Shown here: one piece after another, positions 45,944-53,685 of the stretch | How positions within the stretch are numbered: the first letter of the stretch is position 1 | Layout of the letters: each line of letters opens with the position of its first letter | Assembly (NCBI RefSeq): GCF_023205095.1 | Contig: NZ_CP046242.1 | Span: forward strand, 733,001-797,000 | Reading direction: 5' to 3' | Length of the DNA stretch: 64,000 nt | Origin: Bizionia sp. M204 | GTDB lineage: Bacteria > Bacteroidota > Bacteroidia > Flavobacteriales > Flavobacteriaceae | Program-made: the position numbers and the translations under genes | The notes under the pieces: model-generated | The model's input: only the letters and a program-made list of their open reading frames with translations | Databases searched by the model: none | Told to the model about the DNA's origin: nothing

Positions 45944-46639
45944 ATGCAAAAAATAACCATTGCCATAGACGGCTTTTCTTCAACAGGTAAAAGTACCGTT
46001 GCTAAACAACTAGCCAAACATTTAGGATATATTTATGTGGATTCTGGTGCTATGTATCGTGCCGTGACGTATTACGCCATGAAATATGGTTTTATTAATT
46101 CGACTCAATTTGACGTGGTCGGTTTGGTATCCAAACTTCACGATGTGGTTGTTTATTTCAAACTAAACGAAACCACAAATGTTGCTGATGTGTATTTAAA
46201 TGGTGAAAATATAGAAAAAGCCATTCGCACTTTAGAAGTCAGTAATTTTGTGAGTCAGGTTGCTGCTATTCCAGAAGTGCGTTACCAATTAGTAAAACAG
46301 CAACAAAAAATGGGTGCTGAAAAAGGAGTGGTTATGGATGGTCGCGACATAGGAACCGTTGTTTTCCCTCAAGCAGAACTCAAAATATTTATGACGGCTT
46401 CGTCAGAAACGCGTGCTACGCGTCGTTTTGATGAACTTATTAGCCGTGGCGATGTAGTAACCTATAATGATGTACTCCATAATATTCAAGAACGGGATTA
46501 TATTGATTCTAACCGAGAAGATTCACCTTTAAGAAAAGCAGATGATGCTATTGAAATAGACAATTCTCATTTGTCTCTGGACCAACAATTCCAAAAAATT
46601 GTTAAGTTGGCAGAAGCAGCGATTCAAGAAAATAACTAA
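45944..46639 (+). CDS. cmk: Cytidylate kinase ((d)CMP kinase)
   Basis: A 231-residue kinase. The P-loop is AIDGFSSTGKSTVAKQLAKH (about residue 6-25), then DSGAMYRAVTYYA for CMP recognition, and VMDGRDIGTVVFPQAELKIF with the catalytic Asp/Arg region. The LID region RDYIDSNREDSPLRKADDAI is present. It phosphorylates CMP and dCMP with ATP. Pairing with porQ in one operon is shared by other Flavobacteriia and has no obvious functional logic. Confidence 0.95.
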   Translation: MQKITIAIDGFSSTGKSTVAKQLAKHLGYIYVDSGAMYRAVTYYAMKYGFINSTQFDVVGLVSKLHDVVVYFKLNETTNVADVYLNGENIEKAIRTLEVSNFVSQVAAIPEVRYQLVKQQQKMGAEKGVVMDGRDIGTVVFPQAELKIFMTASSETRATRRFDELISRGDVVTYNDVLHNIQERDYIDSNREDSPLRKADDAIEIDNSHLSLDQQFQKIVKLAEAAIQENN

Positions 46640-46664
46640 ATCTTTAATTTTTAGAAAATTACTT

Positions 46665-46696
46665 ATTGTTTAATTGCAGAAAATATAGTATTTTTG
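46665..46696 (+). promoter_or_regulatory. Promoter of rpsA
   Basis: ATTG (46665-46668), 20-base spacer, TATTTTTG (46689-46696). Predicted transcript start about 46703, giving a 5' leader of about 160 bases. Confidence 0.75.
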
Positions 46697-46702
46697 CACT
46701 CC

Positions 46703-46864
46703 TTTTAGCGACGCGTTAGAAAATAAAAGGAATAAACTAAAAAAACAATAATCCTTCTGTGTGTTAGTCGCCCATTTTCTAAAACAACACAGAATACAAA
46801 ACACAATGCGCTTGCGGTTTCGCGAAGTTGAAAACTTTTAACGCATTGTATTAACTTATATTAA
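46703..46864 (+). ncRNA. Candidate structured leader of the rpsA mRNA
   Basis: The leader contains several perfect complementary segments. GCGAC (46708-46712) with GTCGC (46767-46771); TTAGAAAAT (46716-46724) with ATTTTCTAA (46774-46782), which would cross the first stem as a pseudoknot or compete with it; AAGGA (46727-46731) with TCCTT (46752-46756). Near the start codon ACAATGCG (46803-46810) pairs with CGCATTGT (46842-46849) around a small hairpin (CTTGCG...CGCGAAG). The outer stem ends 15 bases before the ATG. S1 autoregulation is known in E. coli; whether this leader does the same is inference. Confidence 0.5.
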
Positions 46865-48694
46865 ATGGCTGAAAAAGCAAAACAAGCAGAAGTTGAAGCA
46901 ACTGAAGCAACAGAAGTAAAAACAGCAGAAGCTCCAGTTGTATCTGAAGCTCAAGCAAACCCTGAAAAATTCTTAAAAGATTTTAACTGGCACAATTACC
47001 AAGAAGGTATTGATGAGGTTGAAGATTCTCAATTAAAAGAATTTGAAAAATTAGTAGCAGAAAATTTCGTAGACACTTTAGATGATGAAGTTGTTGAAGG
47101 TGAAGTGATTCACATTTCAGATCGTGATGCCATTATTGACATTAACGCAAAATCTGAAGGTGTTATTTCATTAAACGAATTCCGTTACAATCCTAATTTA
47201 AAAGTTGGTGATAAAGTAGAAGTATTAATTGATGTTCGTGAAGACGCAACAGGTCAGTTAGTATTATCACACAGAAAAGCACGTGTTATCAAAGCATGGG
47301 ATCGCGTTAATGCAGCTCATGAAACAGGTGAAATCGTTAATGGTTTTGTTAAGTGCAGAACTAAAGGTGGTATGATTGTAGATGTTTTTGGAATTGAAGC
47401 ATTCTTACCAGGTTCTCAAATTGATGTGAAGCCAATTCGCGATTACGATCAGTATGTTAATAAAACAATGGAGTTCAAAGTTGTTAAAATCAACCACGAA
47501 TTTAAAAACGTTGTTGTTTCTCATAAAGCCCTTATTGAGGCTGATATTGAAGAGCAGAAGAAAGAAATTATTGGTCAATTAGAAAAAGGACAAGTATTAG
47601 AAGGTATTGTTAAGAACATTACGTCTTATGGTGTCTTTATTGATCTTGGTGGTGTTGACGGTTTAGTTCACATTACAGATCTTTCTTGGTCTCGTATCAA
47701 CCATCCAAATGAGATTGTTGAGTTAGATCAGAAATTAAATGTTGTAATTCTTGATTTTGATGAAAACAAATCTAGAATCCAATTAGGTCTTAAACAATTA
47801 TCTAAACATCCTTGGGATGCATTAGGTGAAGAGGTTAAAGTTGGAGACAAAGTTAAAGGTAAAGTGGTTGTAATTGCAGATTACGGTGCATTTATTGAAG
47901 TTACTGATGGCGTTGAAGGATTAATTCACGTATCAGAAATGTCTTGGTCTACACACTTACGTTCAGCACAAGATTTCGTTTCAGTAGGAGATGAGGTTGA
48001 TGCCGTTATCTTAACATTAGATAGAGAAGAGCGTAAAATGTCTCTTGGTATTAAGCAATTAACGCCAGACCCATGGACTGATATTACTAAAAAATATCCT
48101 GTAGGTTCTAAGCATTCAGGTATTGTACGTAACTTTACAAACTTTGGTGTGTTTGTTGAATTAGAAGAAGGTATTGATGGATTAATTTACATTTCTGATT
48201 TATCTTGGACTAAAAAAATCAAGCATCCTAGTGAGTTCTGTAATGTAGGTGATACATTAGATGTTGTTGTTCTTGAATTAGATGTTGAAGGTCGTAAATT
48301 AAGTTTAGGGCACAAACAAACTACAGACAACCCTTGGGATAAATATGAAACTGAATTCGCAGTAGGAACGCTTCATACAGCTGAATTAACGGAGATTGTT
48401 GACAAAGGTGCAACTATTGATTTTAATGAAGATATCGTAGCTTTCGTACCATCTCGTCACCTTGAAAAAGAAGATGGCAAGAAATTGAAAAAAGGCGAAG
48501 AAGCTGAATTCAAAATCATTGAATTTAACAAAGAGTTCAAACGTGTAGTAGCATCGCATACAGCAATCTTCAGAGAAGAAGAAGCTGCAAATGTAAAAGC
48601 TGCTGCTAGTAACGCAGCTGCAGAAGCTAAACCAACTTTAGGTGATGCCAATGATGCTTTACAAGCTCTTAAAAATAAAATGGAAGGAAAATAA
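46865..48694 (+). CDS. rpsA: 30S ribosomal protein S1
   Basis: A 609-residue multi-domain S1 protein. After an acidic, Ala/Glu-rich N-terminal region (about 45 residues), S1 OB-fold domains repeat: EGEVIHISDRDAIIDINAKS, ETGEIVNGFVKCRTKGGMIV, EGIVKNITSYGVFIDLGGVD, KVVVIADYGAFIEVTDGVEG, IVRNFTNFGVFVELEEGIDG and AELTEIVDKGATIDFNEDIV, six in all. It brings mRNA to the 30S subunit, of special value where Shine-Dalgarno sequences are absent as in this genome. C-terminal tail is Ala-rich. Own promoter and terminator. Confidence 0.96.
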   Translation: MAEKAKQAEVEATEATEVKTAEAPVVSEAQANPEKFLKDFNWHNYQEGIDEVEDSQLKEFEKLVAENFVDTLDDEVVEGEVIHISDRDAIIDINAKSEGVISLNEFRYNPNLKVGDKVEVLIDVREDATGQLVLSHRKARVIKAWDRVNAAHETGEIVNGFVKCRTKGGMIVDVFGIEAFLPGSQIDVKPIRDYDQYVNKTMEFKVVKINHEFKNVVVSHKALIEADIEEQKKEIIGQLEKGQVLEGIVKNITSYGVFIDLGGVDGLVHITDLSWSRINHPNEIVELDQKLNVVILDFDENKSRIQLGLKQLSKHPWDALGEEVKVGDKVKGKVVVIADYGAFIEVTDGVEGLIHVSEMSWSTHLRSAQDFVSVGDEVDAVILTLDREERKMSLGIKQLTPDPWTDITKKYPVGSKHSGIVRNFTNFGVFVELEEGIDGLIYISDLSWTKKIKHPSEFCNVGDTLDVVVLELDVEGRKLSLGHKQTTDNPWDKYETEFAVGTLHTAELTEIVDKGATIDFNEDIVAFVPSRHLEKEDGKKLKKGEEAEFKIIEFNKEFKRVVASHTAIFREEEAANVKAAASNAAAEAKPTLGDANDALQALKNKMEGK

Positions 48695-48715
48695 TTTCTT
48701 CATTCTATAATACTA

Positions 48716-48746
48716 AAAAGCCTTTCCATTTGGAGAGGCTTTTTTT
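48716..48746 (+). terminator. Terminator of rpsA
   Basis: AAAAAGCCTTTCC/GGAGAGGCTTTTT 13-bp stem with one G-U pair and ATTT loop, T-run. Confidence 0.9.
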
Positions 48747-48937
48747 ATGCTTAAATTTTCTTGAAACATACACCTTTTATAAGCTAGACTTAACAGATTT
48801 CCAAAACCTGTTAAGTGTTATGTTTGATTAGTATCTGGCCTAATGCTTATTTGGACGTTGTGGCTTATAAGCAGTTTTATAAGCGGGAATAAAGCCAATT
48901 AGTAATGAGCACGCAAGATGCTTTGTATTATAAAAGC

Positions 48938-48969
48938 ATTGTGAACTCAATTTTTTTACCGTAACTTTG
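48938..48969 (+). promoter_or_regulatory. Promoter of the pyrR-pyrB operon
   Basis: ATTG (48938-48941), 20-base spacer, TAACTTTG (48962-48969), predicted start near 48976, leader about 19 bases. Such a short leader leaves no room for classic PyrR attenuation. Confidence 0.72.
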
Positions 48970-48994
48970 TTTAGCAAATATGTTTGGATAGTTT

Positions 48995-49534
48995 ATGAGT
49001 CAAAAAGTGTTACTTAACGCCAAGGAAATCAACATCATTCTTCATCGATTGGCTTGCCAACTTATTGAAAATCACAACGACTTTACCAATACTGTTTTAA
49101 TAGGCATTCAACCGCGCGGTAAGTTTCTTGCCAACCGTTTAGCTACCATGTTAAAAGAAGAATATAAAATCAAAAATGTCCAATTAGGACTTTTAGATAT
49201 TACGTTTTTTAGAGATGATTTTAGACGCGGCGAAAAACCCCTTGAAGCCAATACCACCGAAATTAATTTTTTAGTTGAAGACAAGAAAATTGTCTTTATA
49301 GATGATGTATTATATACTGGACGAAGCATTCGTGCAGCCTTAACAGCCATTCAATCTTTTGGCAGGCCTCACGAAATTGAACTCTTAACCCTAATTGATA
49401 GACGCTTTAGCAGGCATTTACCAATTCAGCCTAATTATAAAGGCCGACAAGTAGATGCTATAAATGATGAACGCGTAAAAGTAAATTGGGTTGAAAACGA
49501 AGGAGAAGATGCCGTTTATTTAATTAATAGTTAA
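48995..49534 (+). CDS. pyrR: Bifunctional pyr operon regulator / uracil phosphoribosyltransferase PyrR
   Basis: A 179-residue type I phosphoribosyltransferase. The PRPP loop is IVFIDDVLYTGRSIRAALTA (about residue 99-118). IGIQPRGKFLANRLATML, LGLLDITFFRDDFRR and LTLIDRRFSRHLPIQPNYKG fit PyrR. The protein binds pyr mRNA in Firmicutes and also salvages uracil to UMP. Here the leader is too short for RNA binding at the usual anti-antiterminator, so it may act only as an enzyme or elsewhere. First gene of the operon with pyrB. Confidence 0.92.
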   Translation: MSQKVLLNAKEINIILHRLACQLIENHNDFTNTVLIGIQPRGKFLANRLATMLKEEYKIKNVQLGLLDITFFRDDFRRGEKPLEANTTEINFLVEDKKIVFIDDVLYTGRSIRAALTAIQSFGRPHEIELLTLIDRRFSRHLPIQPNYKGRQVDAINDERVKVNWVENEGEDAVYLINS

Positions 49535-49553
49535 CAAAGAATAATTAATAATC

Positions 49554-50483
49554 ATGAGCGAATTAAGTGTCAACCACTTATTAGGAATAAAATACCTTAA
49601 TAAAGACGATATCAAGCTTATTTTTGAAACTGCTGATCACTTCAAAGAAGTGATAAACAGACCCATTAAAAAAGTACCTTCGCTTCGGGATATTACGATT
49701 GCTAACTTATTTTTTGAAAATTCTACCCGAACTAAATTATCGTTTGAATTAGCCGAAAAACGACTTTCAGCTGATGTTATAAATTTTTCGGCCTCACAAT
49801 CCTCCGTAAAAAAAGGAGAAACCTTAATAGATACGGTTAGTAACATATTATCCATGAAAGTAGATATGGTTGTTATGCGTCATCCCAATCCAGGCGCAAG
49901 CGTATTTTTATCGCAACACGTCAATGCCAGTATTATAAACGCTGGAGATGGTGCTCATGAACATCCTACACAAGCTTTATTGGACTCCTATTCCATTAGA
50001 GAACGATTAGGAGAGGTCAAAGGAAAAAAGGTGGTTATTGTTGGCGATATCTTACACAGTCGTGTAGCCTTATCAAATATCTTTGCATTGCAGTTGCAAG
50101 GCGCAGAGGTGATGGTGTGCGGACCAAAAACGCTCTTGCCAAAATACATTGATAAATTAGGCGTTAAGGTAGAAACCAATTTGCAGAAAGCTCTAAATTG
50201 GTGTGATGTTGCTAATATGCTTCGAGTTCAAAACGAACGTATGGAAGTTAATTATTTTCCATCCACCAGAGAATATACTCAACAATACGGTGTAACTATG
50301 GATGTTTTAAATAGTTTAAATAAGGAAATAACTATAATGCATCCAGGCCCTATAAATCGCGGTGTAGAAATTACCAGTGAAGTTGCAGATTCCAACCAAG
50401 CTATTATATTAAACCAAGTAGAAAATGGTGTAGCGGTAAGAATGGCCATTATTTATTTACTAGCATCCAAAATAAAACAATAA
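49554..50483 (+). CDS. pyrB: Aspartate carbamoyltransferase catalytic subunit
   Basis: A 309-residue enzyme. The carbamoyl-phosphate site FFENSTRTKLSFELAEKRLS (about residue 53-72), RHPNPGASVFLSQHV, GDGAHEHPTQALLDSYSI and the aspartate-binding LRVQNERMEV and HPGPINRGVEI are all present. It makes carbamoyl-aspartate in pyrimidine synthesis. Length is normal for a stand-alone catalytic chain; no pyrI regulatory gene follows. It lies 19 bases after pyrR and 4 bases before the next gene. Confidence 0.95.
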   Translation: MSELSVNHLLGIKYLNKDDIKLIFETADHFKEVINRPIKKVPSLRDITIANLFFENSTRTKLSFELAEKRLSADVINFSASQSSVKKGETLIDTVSNILSMKVDMVVMRHPNPGASVFLSQHVNASIINAGDGAHEHPTQALLDSYSIRERLGEVKGKKVVIVGDILHSRVALSNIFALQLQGAEVMVCGPKTLLPKYIDKLGVKVETNLQKALNWCDVANMLRVQNERMEVNYFPSTREYTQQYGVTMDVLNSLNKEITIMHPGPINRGVEITSEVADSNQAIILNQVENGVAVRMAIIYLLASKIKQ

Positions 50484-50487
50484 CGCT

Positions 50488-50820
50488 ATGATTTTTGATA
50501 AAACTGACAATACAACAATTATTACCCAAGAGAAAGCTTCGGTAATTGAATTAATTAAAAAAATAGACGTGCTATACGAACGCTTTAAAAACGACAATAT
50601 TATTGTTAATTTAAATACCTTAAAACCTGTGGTGTTACAAGATATTGTAGAGTTCCTCCAATTATCAAATAAGCATAGAAAAGCAAAACAATCGTTTGTA
50701 ATTGTTACTAATCAAGCAAGTTTAGACGATATGCCAGATGAATTGTTAGTGGTTCCAACCGTAAAAGAAGCGCACGATATTATTGAAATGGAAGAAATGG
50801 AACGCGATTTAGGTTTATAA
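50488..50820 (+). CDS. Small STAS-like protein between pyrB and rnz
   Basis: A 110-residue soluble protein. The alternating strand/helix pattern (IIVNLNTLKPVVLQDIVEFL, KAKQSFVIVTNQASLDDMPD) resembles a small alpha/beta STAS-type fold, but no catalytic motif is seen. An acidic tail ends EMEEMERDLGL. Some databases may name it ribonuclease Z by neighbourhood; it has no metallo-beta-lactamase motif, so that would be wrong. It follows pyrB by 4 bases and precedes rnz, an order that seems stable in Flavobacteriia (recollection). Confidence 0.75.
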   Translation: MIFDKTDNTTIITQEKASVIELIKKIDVLYERFKNDNIIVNLNTLKPVVLQDIVEFLQLSNKHRKAKQSFVIVTNQASLDDMPDELLVVPTVKEAHDIIEMEEMERDLGL

Positions 50821-50898
50821 AAAAGTTTGTTGGTAAGTCGCAGGGTATTAAGCTATCTGAACGCAATCGACTTAACAACTTAACGACAAACAACACGA

Positions 50899-51804
50899 AT
50901 GAAACTTACCATTTTAGGCTGTTATAGCGCTACACCACGTACCGATACCAATCCAACGGCACAAGTTCTGGACATAAATAATCATTTATTTTTAATAGAT
51001 TGTGGTGAAGGTACTCAAGTGGAATTACGCCGAAATAAAATTAAATTTGCACGAATTAAGCATATTTTTATTTCACACCTACATGGCGATCATTTTTTTG
51101 GTCTCGTTGGGTTAATTTCTACATTTCGTTTATTAACACGTGAAACGGAACTTCATATTTACGGCCCTAAAGGTTTAAAAGATATCATTACCCTTCAAAT
51201 GAAATTGGCCGAATCCTGGACAAATTATCCACTTATTTTTCATGAGCTCACGTCTAAAGAGTCAGCGTTGATTTTTGAAGATGACAAGGTGGAAGTTCAT
51301 ACCATTCCTTTAGATCATAGGATTTACACCAACGGTTTTCTTTTTAAAGAAAAATCAGGTGAGCGCAAACTGGATATGAATGCAGTTTTGAATGCAGATA
51401 TTGATGTGGCCTATTATAGAAAGCTCAAACAAGGTTTTGATGTAGAAAATATGGACGGAATAATCATTTCAAATCAGGAGGTTACTAAAGCCCCAAATAA
51501 ACCAAAAAGCTACGCGTTTTGTAGCGACACTGCTTATTCAGAAGCCATTATTCCAATTATAAAAGACGTTGATTTGTTGTATCATGAATCTACTTTTTTA
51601 GAGAAGCATGAAAAATTAGCAGCACCAACTAAACATAGTACCGCCAAGCAAGCTGCTAGCATTGCCAAACAGGCTGGAGTAGGTACCTTACTTTTAGGGC
51701 ATTATTCCACACGTTACGATAATTTAAAAGATTTTAAATTAGAGGCTGAAACTATTTTTGAATCTGTAGAGTTGGCAAGAGATGGTAAGGTTATTACGTT
51801 TTAA
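50899..51804 (+). CDS. rnz: Ribonuclease Z
   Basis: A 301-residue metallo-beta-lactamase fold nuclease. The zinc motif is IFISHLHGDHFFGLVGLIST (HxHxDH, about residue 57-76). Later ligands are in YAFCSDTAYSEAII (Asp) and HSTAKQAASIAKQAG and LLLGHYSTRY (His). It removes the 3' trailer of tRNA precursors. Short form, as usual in bacteria. Its 3' end overlaps the convergent gene at 51794 by 11 bases. Confidence 0.94.
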   Translation: MKLTILGCYSATPRTDTNPTAQVLDINNHLFLIDCGEGTQVELRRNKIKFARIKHIFISHLHGDHFFGLVGLISTFRLLTRETELHIYGPKGLKDIITLQMKLAESWTNYPLIFHELTSKESALIFEDDKVEVHTIPLDHRIYTNGFLFKEKSGERKLDMNAVLNADIDVAYYRKLKQGFDVENMDGIIISNQEVTKAPNKPKSYAFCSDTAYSEAIIPIIKDVDLLYHESTFLEKHEKLAAPTKHSTAKQAASIAKQAGVGTLLLGHYSTRYDNLKDFKLEAETIFESVELARDGKVITF

Positions 51805-52210
51805 ACTCTTTTAAATTTTGCATAAAATAAATAGCTTCTTCCAAACTGGTGCAGCGCTTAATGCTATTAGTAGAAAATTGTTTTTCTAAAGTAGCATTTC
51901 GGTAGCCAAAGTCATCATAGATTACAATAGCAGATGCAATAACAAACCCATATTCTTTATTGAACTTAATCCATAGATTGGGGTCAATAGAGTAGTGGTT
52001 TATACGATTTGTTATATGACCAATTTTTAAATTAGGTCCATAAAATTCAATCAAATAATCGGATATTTGTTTAATTTCTGGCCAATCGAAGTGGATTCCT
52101 TCTGTATGTTCGGCAATGATATAATTATCAAAGAGATAATAGGTGCCAAATGGAAATACTACTTTTTGATGTTTTAATTGGTTGAAATAAATGCTATTTT
52201 CAAATTTCAT
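51794..52210 (-). CDS. Hypothetical 138-residue soluble protein
   Basis: A 138-residue protein without signal or membrane segment. It has strands and helices in alternation (KVVFPFGTYYLFDNYIIAEH, GHITNRINHYSIDPNLWIKF, SAIVIYDDFGYRNATL, CTSLEEAIYFM), which recalls SpoIIAA/STAS-like folds found in Bacteroidota, but I cannot name a family. It overlaps the end of rnz tail-to-tail. The promoter TACATTTG lies on the minus strand at 52261-52268 between it and pdxH. Confidence 0.65.
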   Translation of the reverse strand: MKFENSIYFNQLKHQKVVFPFGTYYLFDNYIIAEHTEGIHFDWPEIKQISDYLIEFYGPNLKIGHITNRINHYSIDPNLWIKFNKEYGFVIASAIVIYDDFGYRNATLEKQFSTNSIKRCTSLEEAIYFMQNLKEFKT

Positions 52211-52260
52211 TCTATTAAATAATGCTTAAATTTAGGGCGTAAAATGCATATAAATTGGTG

Positions 52261-52293
52261 CAAATGTACAAAAAATTAAATGACATTATCAAT
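52261..52293 (-). promoter_or_regulatory. Promoter of the 138-residue protein gene
   Basis: On the minus strand ATTG (52290-52293), 21-base spacer, TACATTTG (52261-52268). The upstream element lies inside the first codons of pdxH. Predicted leader about 45 bases. Confidence 0.6.
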
Positions 52294-52939
52294 GGATGGA
52301 GACTTAAGTAATTATAGAAAAACCTACGCTAAAGGCGCGCTTTTATTAAAGGAAACACCTGAAAATCCCATGGAGCTCTTTAAGAAATGGTTTCATGAAG
52401 TGGATACTCATTTTGAGCAGGATGAAACCAATGCCATGACGATATCAACTATTGGATTAGATGGCTTTCCTAAAAACCGTGTCGTGTTACTTAAACGCTT
52501 TACCTATGAAGGATTTATCTTTTTTACAAACTACGAAAGTGAAAAAGGTCAAGCTATTGCTAAAAACCCGCATGTATGCTTATCATTTTTCTGGCATGGA
52601 GCAGAACGCCAAATAATAATAAAAGGCGTTGCCGAAAAGTTAGCAGCGAATTTAAGTGATGGTTATTTTGAATCGCGCCCAAGAGGAAGTCAGTTAGGGG
52701 CTATAGCATCAAATCAAAGCGCTGTGGTTAAAGATCGGGCAGAATTAGAAGCCGATTTAAAAAAATTAGAACAGGCATACGAAGGAAAAGAAATTCCAAG
52801 ACCTGATTTTTGGGGTGGCTATATGGTAAAGCCCGTTTCAATTGAGTTTTGGCAAGGACGGCCTAATAGATTGCATGACCGGATTCATTATCAATTGGAT
52901 ACAGCGTTTAATTGGGTTAAAAATCGATTATCGCCATGA
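52280..52939 (+). CDS. pdxH: Pyridoxamine 5'-phosphate oxidase
   Basis: A 219-residue flavoenzyme. DLSNYRKTYAKGALLL at the start, then NAMTISTIGLDGFPKNRVVL, FTNYESEKGQAIAKNPHVCL, ESRPRGSQLGAIASNQSAVV (FMN/substrate site) and the C-terminal EFWQGRPNRLHDRIHYQL, the PdxH signature. It oxidises pyridoxamine or pyridoxine phosphate to PLP. The start may be the ATG at 52292 (MDGDLSN), which fits homologues a little better than 52280. A 15-base direct repeat flanks the gene. Confidence 0.94.
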   Translation: MTLSMDGDLSNYRKTYAKGALLLKETPENPMELFKKWFHEVDTHFEQDETNAMTISTIGLDGFPKNRVVLLKRFTYEGFIFFTNYESEKGQAIAKNPHVCLSFFWHGAERQIIIKGVAEKLAANLSDGYFESRPRGSQLGAIASNQSAVVKDRAELEADLKKLEQAYEGKEIPRPDFWGGYMVKPVSIEFWQGRPNRLHDRIHYQLDTAFNWVKNRLSP

Positions 52940-52986
52940 TTATGACGACGAAATGCATATAAATTAAATATTAAAGTGTATTTCAT

Positions 52987-53084
52987 CGATTAAATACATT
53001 AAAAAACGATTAAATGCATGTCGTTTGTCGATTTTAACATTTTGTTAACAGTTGTTTAGAGAAAGGATTATAATTTTATAATCC
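52987..53084 (+). promoter_or_regulatory. Repeat-rich control region upstream of the CAP lipoprotein
   Basis: CGATTAAATACAT (52987), CGATTAAATGCAT (53007) and CGATTTTAACAT (53029) recur at 20- and 22-base steps, about two helix turns. Then a perfect palindrome GGATTATAATTTTATAATCC at 53065-53084, 20 bases before the ATG. Looks like a multi-site operator. Confidence 0.45.
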
Positions 53085-53103
53085 CAAATCTAAATAACCT
53101 ACA

Positions 53104-53601
53104 ATGAAAAAGTTTACTTTACTACCAGTTATGGTATTATTAGTCATGTTTATGACTTCGTGTTCTTCTGATTCCATAGAAGATAAGGCTGCTGAAATAA
53201 ATACATCTAATTTAGTAGTTCCAGAAACCAAGACCATAGAAATAGAAATTATGGAATTGATTAATGACTATAGATTAAGTAAAGGGTTAAACCCGTTGAA
53301 TAATGTTGGCATTATTAAAGCGCAGGCATTTAATCATACAGATTATATGATTACCAATAATATTGTTTCTCATGATAATTTTTACCAACGTAAATTATTT
53401 TTAGAAAGTAGTTTAGGGGCTCGCGATGTATCGGAAAATGTAGCTTATGGCTTTACATCTGCTCAAACGGTTGTAACTGCTTGGTTAAATAGTACAAATC
53501 ATAAAGCGAATATAGAAGGAGACTTTACCGATTTTGACTTATCAGCGGATCAAAATGCGGAAGGCGATTGGTATTATACAAACATCTTTGTTAAGAAATA
53601 A
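53104..53601 (+). CDS. CAP domain (SCP/PR-1-like) lipoprotein
   Basis: A 165-residue protein with a lipoprotein signal (LLVMFMTSC, Cys20 then SSDSIED). The CAP domain runs from EIEIMELINDYRLSKGLNPL (about residue 47) through AFNHTDYMITNNIVSHDNFY, VSENVAYGFTSAQTVV and a C-terminal YYTNIFVKK. The His of AFNHTDYM and of IVSHDNF match the two CAP histidines. Bacterial CAP proteins are secreted and their role is mostly unknown. The upstream region holds three repeated boxes and a palindrome. Confidence 0.87.
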   Translation: MKKFTLLPVMVLLVMFMTSCSSDSIEDKAAEINTSNLVVPETKTIEIEIMELINDYRLSKGLNPLNNVGIIKAQAFNHTDYMITNNIVSHDNFYQRKLFLESSLGARDVSENVAYGFTSAQTVVTAWLNSTNHKANIEGDFTDFDLSADQNAEGDWYYTNIFVKK

Positions 53602-53626
53602 ATAAGAGTTTATTCAGATTATTTTT

Positions 53627-53668
53627 AAAAAAACTACCACTTTGGATACCAAGTTGGTAGTTTTTTTT
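53627..53668. terminator. Terminator between the CAP gene and the convergent barrel gene
   Basis: AAAACTACCA pairs with TTGGTAGTTTT, with an inner CTTTGG/CCAAG stem and T-runs on both strands. Confidence 0.8.
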
Positions 53669-53685
53669 GTTATTAATACCTGAAA

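Larger units (their letters stand above)
48695..48994. other. 300-base spacer between rpsA and pyrR
   Basis: After the rpsA terminator there is a 9-bp inverted repeat ACTTAACAG (48788-48796) / CTGTTAAGT (48808-48816), similar to intergenic AACAG..CTGTT repeats common in Flavobacteriaceae. The pyrR promoter is at the right end. No PyrR attenuator-like structure was seen. Confidence 0.55.
52242..52965. repeat. 15-base direct repeat flanking pdxH
   Basis: AAATGCATATAAATT occurs at 52242-52256 and again at 52951-52965, the two copies lying just outside pdxH. Only the two ends are repeat; the interval is gene. Confidence 0.7.

Noticed and set aside
48941-48994. PyrR-binding attenuator
   Set aside because: The predicted leader is about 19 bases, and no terminator/antiterminator pair is present before pyrR or pyrB.
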